Assembly (NCBI GenBank): GCA_002492295.1
Contig: DKYC01000096.1
Span: 4,501-42,803, forward strand
DNA length: 38,303 nucleotides
Reading direction: 5' to 3'
From: Lachnospiraceae bacterium UBA7110
GTDB taxonomy: Bacteria > Bacillota > Clostridia > Lachnospirales > Lachnospiraceae
The position numbers were made by a program, and so were the translations under genes. Under the pieces are notes generated by a model that had not been told where the DNA came from, did no database searches, and worked only from the letters and a program-made list of their open reading frames with translations. Shown here in pieces: positions 22,762 through 32,626 of this stretch (within the stretch, counting starts at the first letter, position 1; every line of letters starts with the position of its first letter).

Positions 22762-23661
22762 CTAATAGGAGATAATTTCATACCCGTCCTGCGTCACAAG
22801 AACCTGTACCTCCCACTGCGCCGATGGCATACCGTCCTCCGTGTAAACTGTCCAGCCGTCCTCATCCGAAATATAAATCTCATCCCTGCCCATATTAATC
22901 ATCGGCTCTATGGTAAACATCATCCCCGGCACCATCAGCATTCCCGTATTCCGGGGACACACATAGCTCACCCACGGATCCTCATGAAATTCAAGTCCCA
23001 CGCCATGTCCGCCAATCTGCTTCACAACCGAATATCCGTTCTCTACCGCGAACTCATGAATCGCCGCACCCATGTCGCCAATCTTTCTCCACGGCTGCAC
23101 ATATTTTAGCCCCACATCCAGGCTCTGCCTTGCGACCTCCACAAGACGCTTTTTGTCCGCGGATACCTCCCCGATACAGTACATTCTCGAAGAATCCGAA
23201 AAATAACCGTTCAGAATCGTGGATGCATCGACATTAATGATATCCCCCTCCTTAAGTACCACATCCTTAGCGGGAATTCCATGACAGACAATATCATTAA
23301 TGGAAGTACACACGCTCCTTGGAAACCCTTCATAATTCAAGGTCGCCGCAACTGCGCCGTGCTTCTTCGTAATCGCGCACACCCACTCGTCAATCTCCAA
23401 CGTCGAAATTCCAGCCTGAATATGCGTCCCGACATAGTCCAAAATTTCAATATTAATCTTCGCGCTCTCCCGTATTTTTTCAATCTGCGCCGGATTTTTC
23501 AAAATGCGTCTTGGCGGCACAAGAAATCTCTGCCTTCGGTATTCATCAAGCTTTGCGTCAAAATCATAATGACACTTTTTATATTTCTTCCCGCTTCCAC
23601 ACCAGCAGTCGTCATTCCTGCCAATCTTGACCTCCGGTTCTACGGCAAACGAATGTTCCAT
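22762..23661 (-). CDS. map: Methionine aminopeptidase, type I, with N-terminal SEC-C zinc motif
   Basis: A 299-residue enzyme that removes the initiator Met from new proteins. A SEC-C zinc motif (GRNDDCWCGSGKKYKKCHYD) is at the start, as in many Clostridia and Bacillus MAPs, probably for ribosome or protein docking. Metal ligands are visible as Asp in NVDAST, Asp in FSDSSRMY, His in GGHGVGLEFHEDP, Glu in TIEPM and Glu in AQWEVQVLV. The last motif normally reads AQ(F/W/Y)EHT; here the E stays but HT is VQ. The start at 23661 is preceded by GAGAGG; an ATG at 23673 is too far from its nearest site. Confidence 0.95.
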   Translation of the reverse strand: MEHSFAVEPEVKIGRNDDCWCGSGKKYKKCHYDFDAKLDEYRRQRFLVPPRRILKNPAQIEKIRESAKINIEILDYVGTHIQAGISTLEIDEWVCAITKKHGAVAATLNYEGFPRSVCTSINDIVCHGIPAKDVVLKEGDIINVDASTILNGYFSDSSRMYCIGEVSADKKRLVEVARQSLDVGLKYVQPWRKIGDMGAAIHEFAVENGYSVVKQIGGHGVGLEFHEDPWVSYVCPRNTGMLMVPGMMFTIEPMINMGRDEIYISDEDGWTVYTEDGMPSAQWEVQVLVTQDGYEIISY

Positions 23662-23705
23662 TTTTCCTCTCATTGTATTCTTTTATTCCCTCCTCATTCC
23701 ATGTT

Positions 23706-26700
23706 TTACCCGACCAGATCAAACAGGCTCATTTGGTTAGACTCCGGGATGTCTCCAAGCAGTCCCAAATCACTCATCAGATCAATCACCGTCTTAGACA
23801 CCTTTGTCCTGCTCCGGAAATCATCCTTCGACAAAAACGGTCCGTCCTTTGCCGCCTCCATAACGGCATCTGCCGCCTTCTCGCCAAGTCCGTCAATACT
23901 GCTTAAAGATGGCATAATCTTCCCGTCCACAATCTGAAAATTGCGCGAATGTGCCCGGAAAATGTCAATCGGCACAAATGAAAACCCTCTCGCGTACATC
24001 TCCTGCACAATACGCATATCCCGCACCGCGTCCTGCTCTTTGTTGGTCAGCGTATCCGAGCGCTTTTTGTAATCCGCCAAAATCCGCTCCAAATGCTCCC
24101 TGCCCTGACACATAATCTCATAGGAAAACGCTGACGCACGGATACTGAAAAACGCACAGTAATAGGCAAGCGGATAATTGACCTTGCAGTACGCAATCCG
24201 CCACCCCATCATAACATATGCCGCCGCATGCGCTTTTGGGAACATATACTGGATTTTTTCACACGACCATACATACCAGTCCGGCACGTTGTGGTCAAGC
24301 ATATCTTTTTTCCACACATCCCAGTCTTTACACTTCTTTTTTGCGACTGTCCCCTTTCGCACCGCCTCCATAATCTTAAACGATTCCTCCGAATCAAGCC
24401 CCATACCAATCAGATACGTCATAATATCGTCACGCGTACAGATTGCTGTTGAAATCGTCGCCTTTCCTTCCTGAATCAGTGTCTGCGCGTTCCCAAGCCA
24501 AACATCTGTTCCATGTGAAAGACCCGAAATTCTGACCAAATCGGAAAAATGCTTCGGCTGGCAGTCAATAACCATCTGCATGGCAAAATCCGTACCAAAC
24601 TCCGGTATCCCAAGGCAGCCAAGTTTACAGCCGCCAATGTCCTCCGGCGTAATGCCAAGCGCGGACGTATTCTGGAACAGCGACATCACATCCGGATCAT
24701 CAAGCGGAATCTGTGTCGGGTCGAGCCCCGTCAAATCCTGAAGCATACGAATCATTGTCGGGTCATCGTGCCCGAGAATATCAAGTTTTAACAAATTATG
24801 GTCAATCGAATGGTAATCAAAATGCGTCGTCACCGTATCGGTCGTCATGTCGTTTGCCGGATGCTGCACTGGCGTAAACGAGTTAATCTCCTCTCCCACC
24901 GGAAGCACCACAATACCGCCCGGATGCTGCCCCGTCGTTCTCCTGACGCCGACACACCCTTCGACAATACGGTTAATCTCGCTTGTGCGCTTGCTCACAC
25001 CCCGCTCCTCATAATACCGCTTCACATATCCGAACGCTGTCTTATCTGCCAGCGTACCGATTGTCCCTGCACGAAACGTCTGCCCGTAGCCGAAAATGAC
25101 TTCCGTATACTTATGTGCCTTACTCTGATACTCGCCGGAAAAATTCAAGTCAATATCCGGCTCCTTATTCCCCTTAAAACCCAAAAACGTCTCAAACGGA
25201 ATGTCAAACCCGTCCTTTACGAGCTTTTCGCCGCACTGCGGACAGATTTTATCCGGCATATCACAGCCCGCCATTCCCGCAAACCGCTTCACATCCTCCG
25301 ACGTAAAATCACTGTAATGGCATTTCTTACAATAATAATGCGGACTCAACGGATTGACCTCCGTAATCCCCGCCATCGTCGCCACAAAGGAAGAACCGAC
25401 AGATCCTCTTGAGCCGACCAAATACCCGTCCTCCACCGACTTCCACACAAGCTTCTGCGCGATAATATACATCACGGCAAAACCATTGCTGATAATGGAA
25501 TTAAGTTCCCGCTCCAGCCTTGCCTCCACGATATCCGGCAATGGATTGCCATACATCTCGTGCGCCTTCCGATAGCAGATATCACGAAGCTGCTGGTCGC
25601 TGTTCTCAATCACGGGCGGACATTTATCGGGACGCACCGGTGCAATTTTATCACACATATCGGCAATCCTGTTTGTGTTCGTCACCACTATTTCCTCCGC
25701 CTTCTCACTTCCGAGATAGTACGCAAACTCGTCCAGCATCTCCTCCGTCGTACGCAAATATAGCGGTGCCTGGTTATCCGCGTCCTTAAAACCCTTTCCC
25801 GTCATAATAATACGGCGGTATACCTCATCCTGCGGGTCAAGGAAATGCACATCACATGTTCCGACGACCGGCTTATGGAACTGTTCCCCAAGCTTTACAA
25901 TCTTCTTATTAAGCGCAATCAGGTCCTCTTCCGAATGAATATCCCTGTGGCGCTCCGATTCAATCATAAATCGGTTATTCCCAATCGGCTGAATTTCCAG
26001 ATAATCATAAAACCGCACAATCTGCGCAATCTGCGCATCACTCTTTCCTTCCAAAAGAGCCTGGAACAGCTCCCCAGCCTCACATGCGCTCCCGATAATC
26101 AGACCTTCCCTGTACTTTTCAATCAAACTCTTCGGAATCAGCGGTCTCTTATAAAAATACGTCAAATGCGACTCTGAAATCAGCCTGTACAAATTAATCC
26201 TTCCCGTCTGATTTTTGGCAAGGATAATAATATGATACGAATGAAGCTTACGCACTGCGTTCACGCTCGCCTTTCCCAGCTCATTCAATGCCGCAAGCGT
26301 CTCCACGCCATCCTTACTCAGCATTGCTGTAAATTTCACAAATATCTGCGCCGTGCACTCCGCGTCGTCAACTGCCCGATGGTGATTTTCAAGCGATACT
26401 CCAAGCGTCTTTGCCACCGCGTCAAGCGTATACTTTGCCTGTCCCGTAAGCAGCGTCCGCGCAATTCCCACCGTATCCACATACGTAAAATCCACTGCGA
26501 TTCCCTGCCGTTTCGCGTTTTCCTGGATGAAGCCCACATCAAAGCCCGCATTGTGCGCAACAAGGACCGAATCCCCCACAAACGCAAGAAATTCCGGCAG
26601 CACCGTCTCAATTGTCTGCGCTTCCATCACCATGCTGTCACTGATTCCCGTCAGCTTTTCAATCTCAAACGGAATCGGTACCTCAGGATTAACGAAGGTC

Positions 26701-28238
26701 GAAAACCGCTCCGTAATCTCGCCATGTTCCACCTTCACGGCGCCGATTTCAATAATGCGGTTCGTAACAGGCGAAAAACCCGTCGTCTCAATATCAAACA
26801 CGACATACGCCCCATCAAGCGTCTGCCCCTTACCGTTTGTAACAATTTCTTTCGAGTCATCTACAAGATAGCCTTCCACCCCATAAATAATCTTGAAATC
26901 CTCGTCAGGCGACACACTGTGGTTTGCGTCCGTAAAAGCCTGCACACAGCCATGGTCCGTAATCGCAATCGCCTTATGCCCCCACTTCTTCGCACGGCTG
27001 ATAATATCCTTTACATCCGAAACGCCATCCATATCACTCATTTTAGTGTGGCAATGCAGCTCGACACGCTTTCTTGCGCTGTTGTCCATACGCACCGTTG
27101 TAAAATCGGGAATTTTTGCTATACCGACTACAGAGCCGATTGTCAGCTCCCGGTCAAACGTATCGTTCACCGTAACGCCTTTCAGTCTGTAAAATCCCCC
27201 TGTCTTCAGCTCATTGGTCAACTCGTCAAGCTGTTCGTTGTGCACAAACATTTTAACTTTAATCGTATCCGTAAAATCCGTAAGTTCAAAACTTACAATC
27301 GTTCTCTCGTTTCTGATTTCACGTTTGTCAAGGGCACGCACTTTTCCACGGATGGCAACCTCACCCATCTCGCCCCAAATATCCTTAATCTCAATCGTAT
27401 CATCCTCAAAATCACGTCCGAAAATAACATTCGGATTATCGGAACGCTTAAGCGGTCTTCTCTGAAAGCCTCTGTCTCCGCCGTTGTCTGACTTCTGAAA
27501 AGTCTTTCTGTTTTCAGAAAATGCGGCAGTCTGCGGTCTGACAGCTTTTGCGGAAGTCTCCGTTTTTGAGACAGGCGTATCGGCACTTCGAATATTTGTT
27601 TCCCCAGCAGGCAAAACAGCTTCCTGTGCTTCCTGTGGCTTTCCGCCTGCTTCCGACGCGCCGATACGGCTCGAAATATGTTCCACGATTTTGCGGATAC
27701 GGATTTCATCATCCTCCTTATATTTCCCCGCCTTCGCCTCCTTATAAGAAACCGAAAACGTTACATGAAATCCGCACCGTTCATTCAGCACCTTGTCCAA
27801 AATGCCAATCAGCTCATCCTCCTTAGACTTCGCAATCACGCCGTCCTCAAGAATAAGCTTCATTTTATTCTCATCCGGAAAGTCCATATCCGCCTGACGG
27901 AACATTGTATAGAGCATATGTTCACACGCTTTCAGCTCAAGCAGAATGCTTTCTTTATAAATATCCATAAGCTTCGCCGGAGTATACTGCTCCGACAAAA
28001 GAAAATGCTCATATATTTTTATGGCAATATTATCCTGTGGGAAAAACTGCTTTTTAATCTCCTGCTCAACATTGTAAATATGTTCTTTTTCAATTAAACG
28101 CTCGCTTTTCAGATAAATGCGCAGCAAATCCTTTCTTTTAGTCGCAGTAATTTTCTCCACTACCGCCTGCTCACACAAATCATGCAAGACACCTTCAAGC
28201 TTTAAATTTGGAAATGCCTCGAAAAATTTCTTCTCCAT
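23706..28238 (-). CDS. polC: DNA polymerase III alpha subunit, Gram-positive PolC type
   Basis: A 1510-residue replicative polymerase, a little longer than the usual 1430-1450. Order: N-terminal domain, a low-complexity linker (about 190-270, rich in Ala, Pro, Ser, Thr, Glu, Gln), an OB domain (about 290-370), a PHP domain starting HCHTKMSD (395-402) interrupted by a DnaQ-like 3'-5' exonuclease (DIETTGFSP from residue 482), then the PHP remainder, the zinc site (CKKCHY and CPQCGEK) and the polymerase with DIDLNFSGEYQ catalytic acids. The linker probably accounts for the extra length. It lies in the conserved uppS-cdsA-dxr-rseP-ispG-polC order and is separated from ispG by two hairpins. Confidence 0.98.
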   Translation of the reverse strand: MEKKFFEAFPNLKLEGVLHDLCEQAVVEKITATKRKDLLRIYLKSERLIEKEHIYNVEQEIKKQFFPQDNIAIKIYEHFLLSEQYTPAKLMDIYKESILLELKACEHMLYTMFRQADMDFPDENKMKLILEDGVIAKSKEDELIGILDKVLNERCGFHVTFSVSYKEAKAGKYKEDDEIRIRKIVEHISSRIGASEAGGKPQEAQEAVLPAGETNIRSADTPVSKTETSAKAVRPQTAAFSENRKTFQKSDNGGDRGFQRRPLKRSDNPNVIFGRDFEDDTIEIKDIWGEMGEVAIRGKVRALDKREIRNERTIVSFELTDFTDTIKVKMFVHNEQLDELTNELKTGGFYRLKGVTVNDTFDRELTIGSVVGIAKIPDFTTVRMDNSARKRVELHCHTKMSDMDGVSDVKDIISRAKKWGHKAIAITDHGCVQAFTDANHSVSPDEDFKIIYGVEGYLVDDSKEIVTNGKGQTLDGAYVVFDIETTGFSPVTNRIIEIGAVKVEHGEITERFSTFVNPEVPIPFEIEKLTGISDSMVMEAQTIETVLPEFLAFVGDSVLVAHNAGFDVGFIQENAKRQGIAVDFTYVDTVGIARTLLTGQAKYTLDAVAKTLGVSLENHHRAVDDAECTAQIFVKFTAMLSKDGVETLAALNELGKASVNAVRKLHSYHIIILAKNQTGRINLYRLISESHLTYFYKRPLIPKSLIEKYREGLIIGSACEAGELFQALLEGKSDAQIAQIVRFYDYLEIQPIGNNRFMIESERHRDIHSEEDLIALNKKIVKLGEQFHKPVVGTCDVHFLDPQDEVYRRIIMTGKGFKDADNQAPLYLRTTEEMLDEFAYYLGSEKAEEIVVTNTNRIADMCDKIAPVRPDKCPPVIENSDQQLRDICYRKAHEMYGNPLPDIVEARLERELNSIISNGFAVMYIIAQKLVWKSVEDGYLVGSRGSVGSSFVATMAGITEVNPLSPHYYCKKCHYSDFTSEDVKRFAGMAGCDMPDKICPQCGEKLVKDGFDIPFETFLGFKGNKEPDIDLNFSGEYQSKAHKYTEVIFGYGQTFRAGTIGTLADKTAFGYVKRYYEERGVSKRTSEINRIVEGCVGVRRTTGQHPGGIVVLPVGEEINSFTPVQHPANDMTTDTVTTHFDYHSIDHNLLKLDILGHDDPTMIRMLQDLTGLDPTQIPLDDPDVMSLFQNTSALGITPEDIGGCKLGCLGIPEFGTDFAMQMVIDCQPKHFSDLVRISGLSHGTDVWLGNAQTLIQEGKATISTAICTRDDIMTYLIGMGLDSEESFKIMEAVRKGTVAKKKCKDWDVWKKDMLDHNVPDWYVWSCEKIQYMFPKAHAAAYVMMGWRIAYCKVNYPLAYYCAFFSIRASAFSYEIMCQGREHLERILADYKKRSDTLTNKEQDAVRDMRIVQEMYARGFSFVPIDIFRAHSRNFQIVDGKIMPSLSSIDGLGEKAADAVMEAAKDGPFLSKDDFRSRTKVSKTVIDLMSDLGLLGDIPESNQMSLFDLVG

Positions 28239-28265
28239 CCGTCCTCATCTCTTCCAATACCTTAG

Positions 28266-28353
28266 GAAGAATGCCTGTACTTGGCATTCTTCTAAACACT
28301 AAGAAACCTCTTAAGCAGTGTCCTTTGCTGCTTTTTAAAGTTTCTTAGTGTTT
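28266..28353 (-). repeat. Two consecutive inverted repeats between ispG and polC
   Basis: On the minus strand, a 14-bp perfect stem (28294-28307 with 28340-28353, AAACACTAAGAAAC type) encloses a small inner stem and contains the ispG stop codon. A second 10-bp perfect hairpin (28266-28275 with 28283-28292) follows, then the polC ribosome site region. Neither hairpin has a T-run, so they are better described as RNA stability or processing structures than as standard terminators. Confidence 0.7.
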
Positions 28354-29403
28354 TCCCCATGTATCAAGCTCCGCCTTCAGTGTGGACAAAAGCTCATTCT
28401 CAGGCACTTTTCGGACAACCTCACCCTTTTTAATCAAAAGTCCTTCGCCAATGCCTCCGGCAATACCGATATCGGCCTCCTTCGCTTCCCCTGGTCCGTT
28501 TACCGCGCACCCCATCACAGCAACCTTAATGTTCAAATCATAGCCCTGAACCATATTCTCCACCTGATTGGCAAGCCCGATTAAATCAATATTTGTTCTG
28601 CCGCACGTCGGACATGACACAACCTCAATTCCGCCTGTCCTAAGCCCAAGCGTACGCAAAATAAGCTTCGCACTCTTAATCTCCTCCACCGGATCTCCCG
28701 TAAGCGACACCCGGATGGTATCTCCAATCCCCTGATTCAAGATAATACCAAGTCCTACAGCCGACTTGATATTTCCGCTTGTGACTGTCCCCGACTCTGT
28801 AATTCCCACATGAAGCGGATAATTTGTCTGACCCGCAAGCAGTTCATGCGCCTTCACACACATCATCACGTCCGAGGATTTGATGCTGATTACCAGATTG
28901 TCATACCCCAGATCCTCAATCAGCCGAACCTTATCCAACGCACTCTCCACTATGCCCTCAGCCGTAACGCCATGATACTTTTCAACCAATTCCTTCTCCA
29001 GCGAACCGCTGTTTACGCCGACACGGATTGGCACATTATGTTCCCTCGCGACACGCACCACCTCGGCAACCTTCTCGCGGCTTCCGATATTTCCGGGATT
29101 AATCCGGATTTTATCGGCGCCGTTTTCCATCGCCGCAATTGCCATTTTATAATCAAAATGAATATCCGCCACCAAGGGAATGGAAATTTCCTTCTTAATC
29201 TGCGCAATTGCCACGGCAGCGTCCATATCGGGCACCGTGCAGCGGATAATCTCACACCCCGCTGCCTCAAGACGGTGAATCTGCGCCACAGTCGCCGCCA
29301 CATCATATGTCTTCGTATTTGTCATCGACTGGATTAAAATCGGATTTCCGCCGCCGATTACCTTATTTCCTATCCGAATAACTTTTGTATGCTCTCGAAC
29401 CAT
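28345..29403 (-). CDS. ispG: 4-hydroxy-3-methylbut-2-en-1-yl diphosphate synthase (IspG/GcpE)
   Basis: A 352-residue MEP-pathway enzyme that reduces methylerythritol cyclodiphosphate using a [4Fe-4S] cluster. The N-terminal TIM barrel starts with IGGGNPILIQSMTNTKT. The C-terminal reductase part keeps the cluster cysteines in VSCPTCGRTNID and VMGCAVNGPGEAKEADIG. ATG at 29403 has GGAGGG four bases upstream; an earlier in-frame start at 29415 overlaps that site. It follows rseP by 28 bases and, with dxr and ispF, supplies isoprenoid precursors for UppS downstream steps. Confidence 0.96.
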   Translation of the reverse strand: MVREHTKVIRIGNKVIGGGNPILIQSMTNTKTYDVAATVAQIHRLEAAGCEIIRCTVPDMDAAVAIAQIKKEISIPLVADIHFDYKMAIAAMENGADKIRINPGNIGSREKVAEVVRVAREHNVPIRVGVNSGSLEKELVEKYHGVTAEGIVESALDKVRLIEDLGYDNLVISIKSSDVMMCVKAHELLAGQTNYPLHVGITESGTVTSGNIKSAVGLGIILNQGIGDTIRVSLTGDPVEEIKSAKLILRTLGLRTGGIEVVSCPTCGRTNIDLIGLANQVENMVQGYDLNIKVAVMGCAVNGPGEAKEADIGIAGGIGEGLLIKKGEVVRKVPENELLSTLKAELDTWGKH

Positions 29404-29431
29404 TTTTCCCTCCATATGCTTTTATCCGCAG

Positions 29432-30544
29432 TTACTTTGCAAAAATACGCGCAATATCATTGTAAAGCACAAATACCATAAGCATCATCAACAATACAAA
29501 TCCCACAAAATGCACAACACCTTCCTTTTCCGGCGGCACCGGTTTCCCGCGCACCACTTCCACAAACATAAACAGCAGACGTCCGCCGTCCAGCGCCGGG
29601 AGCGGAAGCAGATTCATCACACCCAGGTTCACACTCAAAAGCACGGCAAAATTAATCATCGTAAGTACGACCGAAGAAATCCCATACGGCTTCACCGTAT
29701 CAATTGTCTCGTCAATCGTCACTGCAATCCCCACGGGACCCGACAAATCATTTGCCGAAAGTTTCCCCTGAACAAGCATTATCAGACTCTTTACCGTCGC
29801 CTTAAGCCAGTAACGCACCTCAAGCACACTGTACTTTATGAGGTCAAACCCCTTACACTCAATGGTCTCTCCAATTGTAAACCCGATATAATATCGATTA
29901 TCCTCACTGCTAAACTTCGGCAGAATTGTCGCCGTATGCTTTTCCTGTCCGCGCCGGTACGTAATCTCCATCGGCTCACCCTTATTCATCGCAGAGGCAA
30001 TCGTCACCTCACCCTGCAGAAAAACCCGTTCGCCGTCCACATGCGTAATGACATCCCCCGGCACTAACCCCGCCTCCTGCGCGGGATACCCTTCCGTAAT
30101 CGAATGCACAACCGGAAGAATTTCGCCGGAAAATCCAACTACAATCAACGAAAGCAGAAACGCGAGAATAATGTTAAAAAAAGGACCGGCAAACACCGTC
30201 GCAATCCTTGCCCATACATTGACCTCGTTAAACGCCTTCCCCGGCGCTTCCCCACCGGACGAATCCAAACCCTGTATCTTCGCATCCGCATCCTTCTGAT
30301 TCTCATGACGATGTTCGTCATATATGCCGTCCTCGCCCTCAAACATGCAAGCCCCGCCAATCGGCAGAAGTTTTAAGACATACCGCGTTCCTCCTTTTGT
30401 AAACTTCACAATCGAAGGTCCCATGCCAATCGCAAACTCAAGCACCCTGATGCCGTTCAGCTTTGCAATCAGAAAATGTCCCAGCTCGTGTGAAATCACC
30501 ACGACCCCAAATACAAGTATAAATACAATTATCGTCACTATCAT
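29432..30544 (-). CDS. rseP: RseP/RasP site-2 intramembrane metalloprotease
   Basis: A 370-residue M50-family zinc protease that cuts membrane proteins within the bilayer after a first cleavage. The zinc motif HELGH is at 19-23 in TM1, a PDZ domain spans about 170-230, and the C-terminal LLPLPALDGGRLLF carries the third zinc ligand. In Bacillus the homologue cleaves anti-sigma factors, cell-division protein remnants and signal peptides. GAAAGG lies upstream of the ATG. Its place between dxr and ispG is conserved in Clostridia. Confidence 0.95.
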   Translation of the reverse strand: MIVTIIVFILVFGVVVISHELGHFLIAKLNGIRVLEFAIGMGPSIVKFTKGGTRYVLKLLPIGGACMFEGEDGIYDEHRHENQKDADAKIQGLDSSGGEAPGKAFNEVNVWARIATVFAGPFFNIILAFLLSLIVVGFSGEILPVVHSITEGYPAQEAGLVPGDVITHVDGERVFLQGEVTIASAMNKGEPMEITYRRGQEKHTATILPKFSSEDNRYYIGFTIGETIECKGFDLIKYSVLEVRYWLKATVKSLIMLVQGKLSANDLSGPVGIAVTIDETIDTVKPYGISSVVLTMINFAVLLSVNLGVMNLLPLPALDGGRLLFMFVEVVRGKPVPPEKEGVVHFVGFVLLMMLMVFVLYNDIARIFAK

Positions 30545-30591
30545 GCTTTCTTTTCTACCTTTCCGTCATGCCGCACCTGCAGCCACAGCAA

Positions 30592-31734
30592 TTAAAATTT
30601 CGCACGAATCAACTCATACGCCTCCTGCTCGCTTGCAAGAATTTCCTCCACATTCGGCGCGTCAATCCGCTTGTGCGCATCCATGCACATCTCAATAATC
30701 TCCGGAATTTGAAGGAATTTTATCTTTTTGCCCAAAAACAGACTCACCGCCATCTCGTTTGCCGCATTAAACACTGTCGGAACGCTTCCCCCCTCGCCAG
30801 CGGCACGCAGGGCAAGCTTTAACCCCGTAAACGTCTCCATATCCGGCTTCTCAAACGTAATACTGCCAAGCGCGTAAAAATCGACCCGCCTGCCCTTCAT
30901 TGGACGCCTGTCAGGATAAAACAGCGCATACTGAATCGGCAGCTTCATATCCGGCATACCAAGCTGCGCCATAATGCCGCCGTCCACATACTCCACCATC
31001 GAATGGATAATGCTCTGTGGATGGACGACAACCTGTATCTGTTCCAATTCCACGCCAAAAAGCCACTTTGCCTCCATAACCTCAAGTCCCTTATTGACAA
31101 GACTTGCGGAATCAATCGTAATCTTATTTCCCATAGACCAGTTTGGATGATGCAGCGCATCCTCAAGCCGCACGTTTTCAAGCTGCTCCCTTGTTTTTCC
31201 CCGGAACGGACCGCCAGATGCCGTTATCAGAAGCCTGCTCACCCGCTGCCTGTTTTCACCCTGCATGGACTGGAAAATGGCACTGTGTTCACTGTCAACC
31301 GGAAGGATGGATACCCCCCGCTCCTTTGCAAGCGGCATGATAATATGACCCGCCGTCACAAGTGTCTCTTTATTCGCGAGCGCAATGTCCTTGCCCTTTT
31401 TAATTGCCGCAATCGTCGGACGAATGCCAATCATCCCCACAATCGCCGTCACAAGCACTTGCGACTCCTCCATCTCGGCAATCTGTATGAGTCCGTCCAT
31501 TCCGCACACAACCGTAACCTGTATATCCGCAAGCCTTATTTTCAGCTCCTTACACGCCGCCTCACTTTGCAGCGATACAAGCTTCGGGTGAAATTCCCGC
31601 ACCTGCCGCTCAAACAAATCAATATTCGTCCCTGCCGCAAGTCCTACAATCTCTAAATCCGGATTTTCCCGCACAATCTCAAGCGTCTGTGTCCCAATCG
31701 AGCCAGTAGAACCAAGTATCGCAATTTTTTTCAC
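30592..31734 (-). CDS. dxr: 1-deoxy-D-xylulose-5-phosphate reductoisomerase
   Basis: A 380-residue enzyme that makes methylerythritol phosphate from DXP with NADPH, the first committed MEP step. The Rossmann motif GSTGSIGTQTLEIV is at 8-21; metal-binding DSEHSAIFQ and substrate motifs (ASGGPFRG, HPNWSMGNKITIDSA) are intact. It starts with GTG; GGAGG lies nine bases upstream. It follows cdsA by 24 bases. Confidence 0.97.
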   Translation of the reverse strand: MKKIAILGSTGSIGTQTLEIVRENPDLEIVGLAAGTNIDLFERQVREFHPKLVSLQSEAACKELKIRLADIQVTVVCGMDGLIQIAEMEESQVLVTAIVGMIGIRPTIAAIKKGKDIALANKETLVTAGHIIMPLAKERGVSILPVDSEHSAIFQSMQGENRQRVSRLLITASGGPFRGKTREQLENVRLEDALHHPNWSMGNKITIDSASLVNKGLEVMEAKWLFGVELEQIQVVVHPQSIIHSMVEYVDGGIMAQLGMPDMKLPIQYALFYPDRRPMKGRRVDFYALGSITFEKPDMETFTGLKLALRAAGEGGSVPTVFNAANEMAVSLFLGKKIKFLQIPEIIEMCMDAHKRIDAPNVEEILASEQEAYELIRAKF

Positions 31735-31758
31735 TTTCCCGTTCCTCCATATATTATA

Positions 31759-32619
31759 TTAAATATTATCGAGCATTATAATCAAAAAATACGTAATTGG
31801 TGCCGTAAAAATCACACTGTCGAACCGGTCCATAATACCGCCATGCCCCGGTATCAGCTTTCCGTAATCCTTAATTCCATGATTTCTCTTAATCGCGGAG
31901 GCTGCCAAATCGCCGACCTGCGAAATCACGGAGCCCACGCCGCCCACAATTGCAAGCATAACGGCAAAATGACCCAAAGAAAGCACCCTGTCAAGATACA
32001 TCCCAAACAGCGCCCCCGCAAGCGCTGCACCGGCAACGCCGCCCAACGCCCCCTCAATTGACTTCTTTGGACTAAGCACAGGCGCAAGCTTGTGCTTTCC
32101 AATCATCACACCGACAAGATACGCACAGGTATCCGAAATCCAGGAGCTGATAAAAATCATCCACACCAGATAAATCCCATTTTCCAACTGTCTTGTCAAA
32201 AATACAAACGACAGCATGACAGGCGCATAAATCAGCGAAAAGTACGTATCCATCACCTGGCTGGCGTGATAGGTGGAAAATCCAAACACATACACAAACA
32301 TCAGTACGATTAGCATTCCTATCACAAGCTCCATGCTGTACGACGTATCCTGCGTCCAGTAGGTAACCCCATAATACAAGGTAATGCATCCGATGCCTGC
32401 CCACTCCAGAGCGTTCCTTTTTTCATAATCCCCCGATGCCGCACGCTCCCGGACGCCGCACGCTTTCGTCAGTTCCAAAAATCCGATAACCGACACCACA
32501 TACAGGGTCATCGCAAGAATGATTCCGCCCGGAAGAATTGACGCAAGTGCCGCTGCTGCCAGTATCACCGCGCTAACCGTTCTCTCTTTGCTGATTTTCC
32601 CAAGAATATTCCCCGCCAT
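31759..32619 (-). CDS. cdsA: Phosphatidate cytidylyltransferase
   Basis: A 286-residue multi-span membrane enzyme that makes CDP-diacylglycerol from phosphatidate and CTP, the branch point of phospholipid synthesis. The C-terminal signature is intact: GSVISQVGDLAASAIKRN, then IKDYGKLIPGHGGIMDRFDS. The ATG at 32619 gives the usual length; the longer reading overlaps uppS without a ribosome site. GGAGG is 12 bases and AGGG six bases upstream. It follows uppS by seven bases. Confidence 0.95.
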   Translation of the reverse strand: MAGNILGKISKERTVSAVILAAAALASILPGGIILAMTLYVVSVIGFLELTKACGVRERAASGDYEKRNALEWAGIGCITLYYGVTYWTQDTSYSMELVIGMLIVLMFVYVFGFSTYHASQVMDTYFSLIYAPVMLSFVFLTRQLENGIYLVWMIFISSWISDTCAYLVGVMIGKHKLAPVLSPKKSIEGALGGVAGAALAGALFGMYLDRVLSLGHFAVMLAIVGGVGSVISQVGDLAASAIKRNHGIKDYGKLIPGHGGIMDRFDSVIFTAPITYFLIIMLDNI

Positions 32620-32626
32620 GAAATCC

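Noticed and set aside
26232..27491. A 419-codon open frame on the plus strand opposite polC
   Set aside because: Its translation is rich in Arg, His, Cys and Leu with no domain, it has no ribosome site, and polC on the other strand is certain. It is a by-product of polC codon bias.
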